Shown: positions 60,412-64,000 of the stretch, piece after piece
Layout: each line of letters starts with the position of its first letter
Position numbering within the stretch: position 1 is the first letter of the stretch
DNA from: Protopterus annectens
Lineage: Eukaryota; Chordata; Ceratodontiformes; Protopteridae
Assembly (NCBI RefSeq): GCF_019279795.1
Contig: NC_056735.1
Coordinates: forward strand, 1,934,527,199-1,934,591,198
Direction of reading: 5' to 3'
Length of the DNA stretch: 64,000 nucleotides
Translations under genes and position numbers: made by a program
The notes under the pieces: model-generated
Told to the model about the DNA's origin: nothing
What the model saw: the letters and a program-made list of their open reading frames with translations, nothing else
Databases searched by the model: none

Positions 60412-62690
60412 ATTAGATTCCCCTTTCCTCTAGTCCCACTTTTATTCAGCTTCTATATTTACTTTCAACATGGATAAATAAAAACAAATTCATAATGCTT
60501 TATCACTTCAAATTTGACTAAGATCCCTTTAAAGCAGACTTGAGCACAGTACTAACCTCTTCAGCCTTTTTCAGCTCATTGCTATACACTCTAATCAGAT
60601 ATTGACACCTTCTCCAGATTATCTTCTAGACTTACTGTTCAGTAATACCACATACAGATGGTTCTCAACCTCCATCTCTCTATATGACCACCTTCTTTTT
60701 ATCTCTTACTGCACTTTTAAAAACAGAACAAACCTGCATCTTCATTAATTTAAACACACACACATAACACACACGTAACAAAGAACATTCTCCTATTAAC
60801 TCCTTTTGATCTCTCAATTGGTGCCTTCCTTATTTTAACAGTTACCAGTGCCCTTCCATTAGTTTTATTCCTCAGTTATCTCTCTAAAAAAACAAAAACA
60901 AAAAAAAAAACAATCTAACCAATATCAGCAACACTACGTTTGATTTGGGGATAACTACAAAGCTAAAAGCAAATATGCACCAAAACACCAAAGAGAGATT
61001 TTGTTTGATAAAAAATAGAACCCTTCTTCTCAATGAATTCTCCCAACATTCTTCGTTTCCCAATGATAACTACTCTATTTCTATCTTCCCATTTCAAAAC
61101 TATATTCTCTCAAAGCCGCTGCAGTACATCAACTAATAATAAAAATAAAAATAAAAAAGTCCTCCAGTATCTATCTGCAGCAAAGATTTAAAAAGAACAA
61201 TCATCTACCAATATTTCTGAACCATGTATATTCAATCTCTCTGTATCTGCCAGTAATGTACTGTAGAATGAAAAAGTGCCACTATAATTCTGATTTCCAA
61301 AATTACAACCCAATAAGTCTAATCTTTGTAGGCCCATGCAATTATGTCACATTTAACCACATTTGTTTGTGAAAATTGCTCGTACTAATAAGTGTGGTTC
61401 TTACCTGATGGATGTATTTTATCCCTACCAATTCTGAACAGGCTTTAATACGTCACCTATATTTTATTCCTTATGACTTACAAAATTAATTGAACATGAG
61501 CAAAGGCTAACTGACCTAAAACAAAACAAACAAAAAAAAACTTTTACTTAGTGTACTACATAATCAAGCTCAGTTTTGTCCTGGACACACTGCATTCTTC
61601 AGTCGCATTAGTATTAATTCTTTCTAACAAAATTCAGATATGCTTTGTCATTCTCAACTTTAGCCTTATTTTTTTATTTCTGTTTACTAATTCCCTTCCA
61701 TCAGGTAAACAGCATATAAACATGATTCTGGATGTTGGCAATCTTTTTCTGCTCTGATTCACAAATTATTTAAATTGTCTCTCATGAAAATGTAGCATTT
61801 GGAATTAATTTTCCTCATACAAACCATTCCTCTATTTTCTAAAAGAGGAACAGTGTCCTTTGCCACCTCTAAACCACTATCAAACATCCAGTCAGTAAGA
61901 AACAATATTCCCTTGGGTGCTCATGTCACACAAGTCTGTCTACAGAATTTCTAATTGTAGAACTAGACCCCTTTTTTCTCTTTCAGGCTACAGGTAGATA
62001 GAATTTCAAAGACATAGTATTCCCATCATCATAGTCTATTTTATCACATATTCATTCTTCTCACCCAAAGAACTAGACATTTGGTAAGCCAAAATATACT
62101 CATATCAGAAATTAAAGGTTGTAAAGCGTATAAATGTGACTCTAATGACAGATCTTGTAACATGTAATCAGTAATGTGTGATTAGTGTTACTTTCTTTAA
62201 AACACTTCCATTGCAGTATTTTAGGGGTTTATCTGCACCGCAATGTCCAGTAATTTCATAGTTTCTATATGTAAATGTAGGAGGCATAGGAGGCACACCC
62301 ACACATTGGGGGGTGCAGAGGGTAAAGCTATGGAGCAACCAATTGAACACAGCATCAACTCCCCAACTTAGTGTCCAACACACACAGTCACTGCCATATA
62401 TAATGTCAAGACACACTTTCTTAATAGCATTAGTAAAAAATAATCCTAAGCCAATCATCATCATCTACTTCTACTTAACACAAGATCACCCACCATTCCC
62501 AACAAAAATATTGATATTCAGAATTCAGCTCTTGCTTTTACATCAAATAAAAGGTGGTAGAGATACACAATTCACTAAAGAAAATTGATTAAAGATTAAG
62601 TGCAAAATCTGGAAATATTTCACACAGTATTTCTGAGGAATATTCTAGATGCATTCACACATGCCAGCACTCTGTCTTTACCAGAAATAA
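60412..62690. other. AT-rich stretch with a faint LINE RT scrap
   Basis: At 61272-61330 a frame reads FQNYNPISLIFVG, resembling the NYRPISLI block of LINE RTs. Upstream, 'DHLLFISY' near 60690 may be a faint endonuclease relic. Both are too weak for a firm call. The rest shows nothing. Confidence 0.35.
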
Positions 62691-63040
62691 CTTCCCCAAA
62701 GACCCTTATCCCACATTTATAACATGCATTTAACCACAGGTATTATTGGAGACCCTTTCACATGCACCATTACTGTGTCTTTATCCAATGAAACTTCCTC
62801 TGCTACCCTAAATGATTATCGATCAATTGCTAACCTTCTCTAGTCCCAAAGATTCTCAAAAAATCAATTTTTGCCAAAATGTTTGACTACATAAACAGAT
62901 ATTGCACATAACCAGTGTTATATACAGCTGCAGTGAGAATCTATGATAACTTAAACTCATAGTTATTACTGCTGATGTGTTCATTGACAAAATCAGAGCT
63001 TTTGAAACAGTGGCTCTCTTCTTCTTCTTCTTCTTGGTCA
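62691..63040 (+). pseudogene. L2-like LINE RT fragment (relic)
   Basis: Scattered frames give SSATLNDYRSIANLL followed by SQRFSKNQF and PKCLTT near 62792-62890 (compare NDYRPIANLPFLSKILEK..F.QL). Then VITADVFIDKIRAFETVALF near 62963-63020, aligning with the motif A block LVLLDLSAAFDTVDH. Motif A aspartates are partly lost. A (TTC)n run at 63022-63034 follows. Clade assignment is by block resemblance only. Confidence 0.45.
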
Positions 63041-63093
63041 CTAATCTAGACGAATTCAAAACTAGGCTCATCCTATCAGCTGGTTTAAAGACT

Positions 63094-63200
63094 ATCCCCG
63101 GAATTCATGAAGCTCGGCACAAGGACAGCATTAGTCTTGTGCCAACCATGCGGTGTAGAGATGGCACAGCAGCACCACATGCATATTAATGAAGGCATGC
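63094..63200 (+). mobile_element. Harbinger-like terminal fragment
   Basis: 'ccccggaattcatgaagctc' opens a block with an internal inverted repeat (CGGCACAAGGAC...TCTTGTGCC). 'agcagcaccacatgcatatt' follows, the subterminal block seen at 17283 and 38443. It resembles the Harbinger-like termini ending at 1065 and 39327 (GGGGAGAATTCAGTAAAGC). No second end could be placed. Confidence 0.45.
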
Positions 63201-63528
63201 TGCCACAATGGCCACGTGCATAGGAAATGTGCGTGAGTGCAGGGTGCATGTCCAAGCGCTGCATACGAGCAACCTAAATTGCTGACTAGTACAGCCTGCC
63301 TCTAATAGTAATCACTCCTGTCAGTGTCCGTCGATACTGAAATGTATGCAAAGCATACAAGACAGTTTTGCGAACAACAAAATAAAAAGTAAACACAAAG
63401 GCACGTATCTGAATATTGAGTCCCCATCCCTCGAACAAATGGCATTTAAAACCCCGTGCCCGTATTCCATTGCAGTGTCAGTAGTTATACCAAGTGGAAG
63501 CAAAACGCATCGTGTTAGCACGCCATCA
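63201..63528. other. No recognisable gene
   Basis: Overlapping ORFs of 77-83 codons occur on both strands, with no motif. It may be the interior of the Harbinger-like fragment. Confidence 0.4.
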
Positions 63529-64000
63529 ATTGCTAAGCCTAGCCCAATGGTTAGGGTTACCACCTGTCCCACATTGTGAGGGACAGTCCCCCTCTAGGCA
63601 GTTGTGTCCACACCAAAACCATTATAAATGTCAAATGTCCTGTGACTGTAGGACATAATTATGTCCCATATTTTATGTAACAGTCCCATACAATACTTAT
63701 TTCCGTATGTAAAATACCTAAATGTTACAAGAAACAGAATAAGCAAGTAAGCGAAACAGAATAAGCAACTAAACTGCTACAACAATAAGCTTACATTTAG
63801 GCATAAAACTAAAATACTATCCTTTGTACTGACCGTGGGTATGTGTTGGCCTGTAAAATCTGATGTGTGTCCCAAAAATGTCCCATCTTGGTCATATGAA
63901 AAGGTGGTAACCCTACCAATGGTCAGAGCATTCGCCCAATATCTGCCCATTCGTGATTCAAGTTGTCCTTGTCAGGACGACCCAAAGATGAACAGGTATT
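63529..64000 (+). mobile_element. tRNA-headed SINE interrupted by a hAT MITE; runs off the window
   Basis: Removing 63552-63923 joins 'gctaagcctagcccaatggt' to 'cagagcattcgcccaatatc'. This gives a tRNA-like head with A box (CCAATGGTCAGAGCATT) and a B-box-like GTGATTCAAGT at 63953-63963. It continues with 'ccttgtcaggacgaccc' to the window end, so its tail is not seen. It is a different SINE family from those at 51 and 60 kb. Confidence 0.65.
63552..63915. mobile_element. hAT-type MITE, 364 bp
   Basis: Perfect 13-bp terminal inverted repeats (TAGGGTTACCACC at the left, GGTGGTAACCCTA at the right) are flanked by an exact 8-bp duplication CCAATGGT at 63544-63551 and 63916-63923. An 8-bp duplication and ends starting TAGGG are hallmarks of the hAT superfamily. 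It contains no ORF for a transposase, so it is non-autonomous. Near the left end is a palindrome CTGTCCC...GGGACAG, and TGTCCC-type motifs recur near the right end. Confidence 0.92.

Noticed and set aside
63531-63965. Functional tRNA gene
   Set aside because: The tRNA-like head is split by a hAT insertion and lacks a pairing acceptor stem; it is a SINE head.

Overview
The window looks like intergenic or intronic DNA from a large, repeat-rich non-mammalian vertebrate genome. It is AT-rich, has long (TG)n and (TA)n microsatellites, and carries decayed copies of many vertebrate transposon classes: CR1/L2-type, Tx1/L1-type and RTE-type LINEs, Penelope-like elements, PIF/Harbinger, a hAT MITE and tRNA-headed SINEs. 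An amphibian, lobe-finned fish or cartilaginous fish would fit. The sequence alone does not decide between them. I found no intact host gene, rRNA or functional tRNA, and no prokaryotic feature.

Layout. 1-1065: a CR1-like LINE 3' tail beside the terminal region of a Harbinger-like element. 2.4-3.7 kb: a long (TG)n, an unassigned hydrophobic 161-codon ORF with a weak GPCR-like pattern, and an RTE-type LINE C-terminus on the minus strand. 5.0-9.0 kb: a decayed Tx1/L1-like LINE split by a 1.6 kb Penelope-like element (PLE) with inverted terminal repeats and 15-bp target duplications. 10.9-12.0 kb: a decayed CR1. 12-17 kb: mostly anonymous AT-rich DNA with small repeats. 17.2-39.3 kb: a composite region best explained as a very large, broken Harbinger-family element or nest. 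It holds a Myb-like DNA-binding gene relic (+, about 24.8 kb), a HARBI1-like transposase relic (-, 36.9-38.2 kb) and a right terminal region (38.7-39.3 kb) matching the one at the window start. Three CR1 copies, a PLE on the minus strand, a short PLE-like 3'-end insertion with 15-bp duplications inside the transposase, and tandem repeats are all lodged in it.

40.9-42.6 kb: a CR1 scrap and a cluster of diverged tRNA-like repeats. 44.7-50.5 kb: an L2-like LINE with a duplicated 5' segment. Its 3' tail is shared by two V-SINE-like SINEs at 51.2 and 60.2 kb, which suggests a LINE/SINE partnership. 52.4-55.9 kb: the best-preserved element, a CR1-like LINE on the minus strand with an SGNH esterase ORF1, APE endonuclease and reverse transcriptase, broken by a few stops and frameshifts. 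56.4 kb: a roughly 390-bp TG array. 56.8-63 kb: anonymous DNA with L2-like RT scraps. 63.1-64.0 kb: a Harbinger-like terminus, then a 364-bp hAT MITE with perfect 13-bp TIRs and 8-bp target duplications inside a tRNA-headed SINE.

Nothing here forms an operon or pathway. The genes present are mobile-element genes, and what can be read is their order of insertion: PLE into Tx1/L1, PLE-like and CR1 into the Harbinger region, hAT into SINE.
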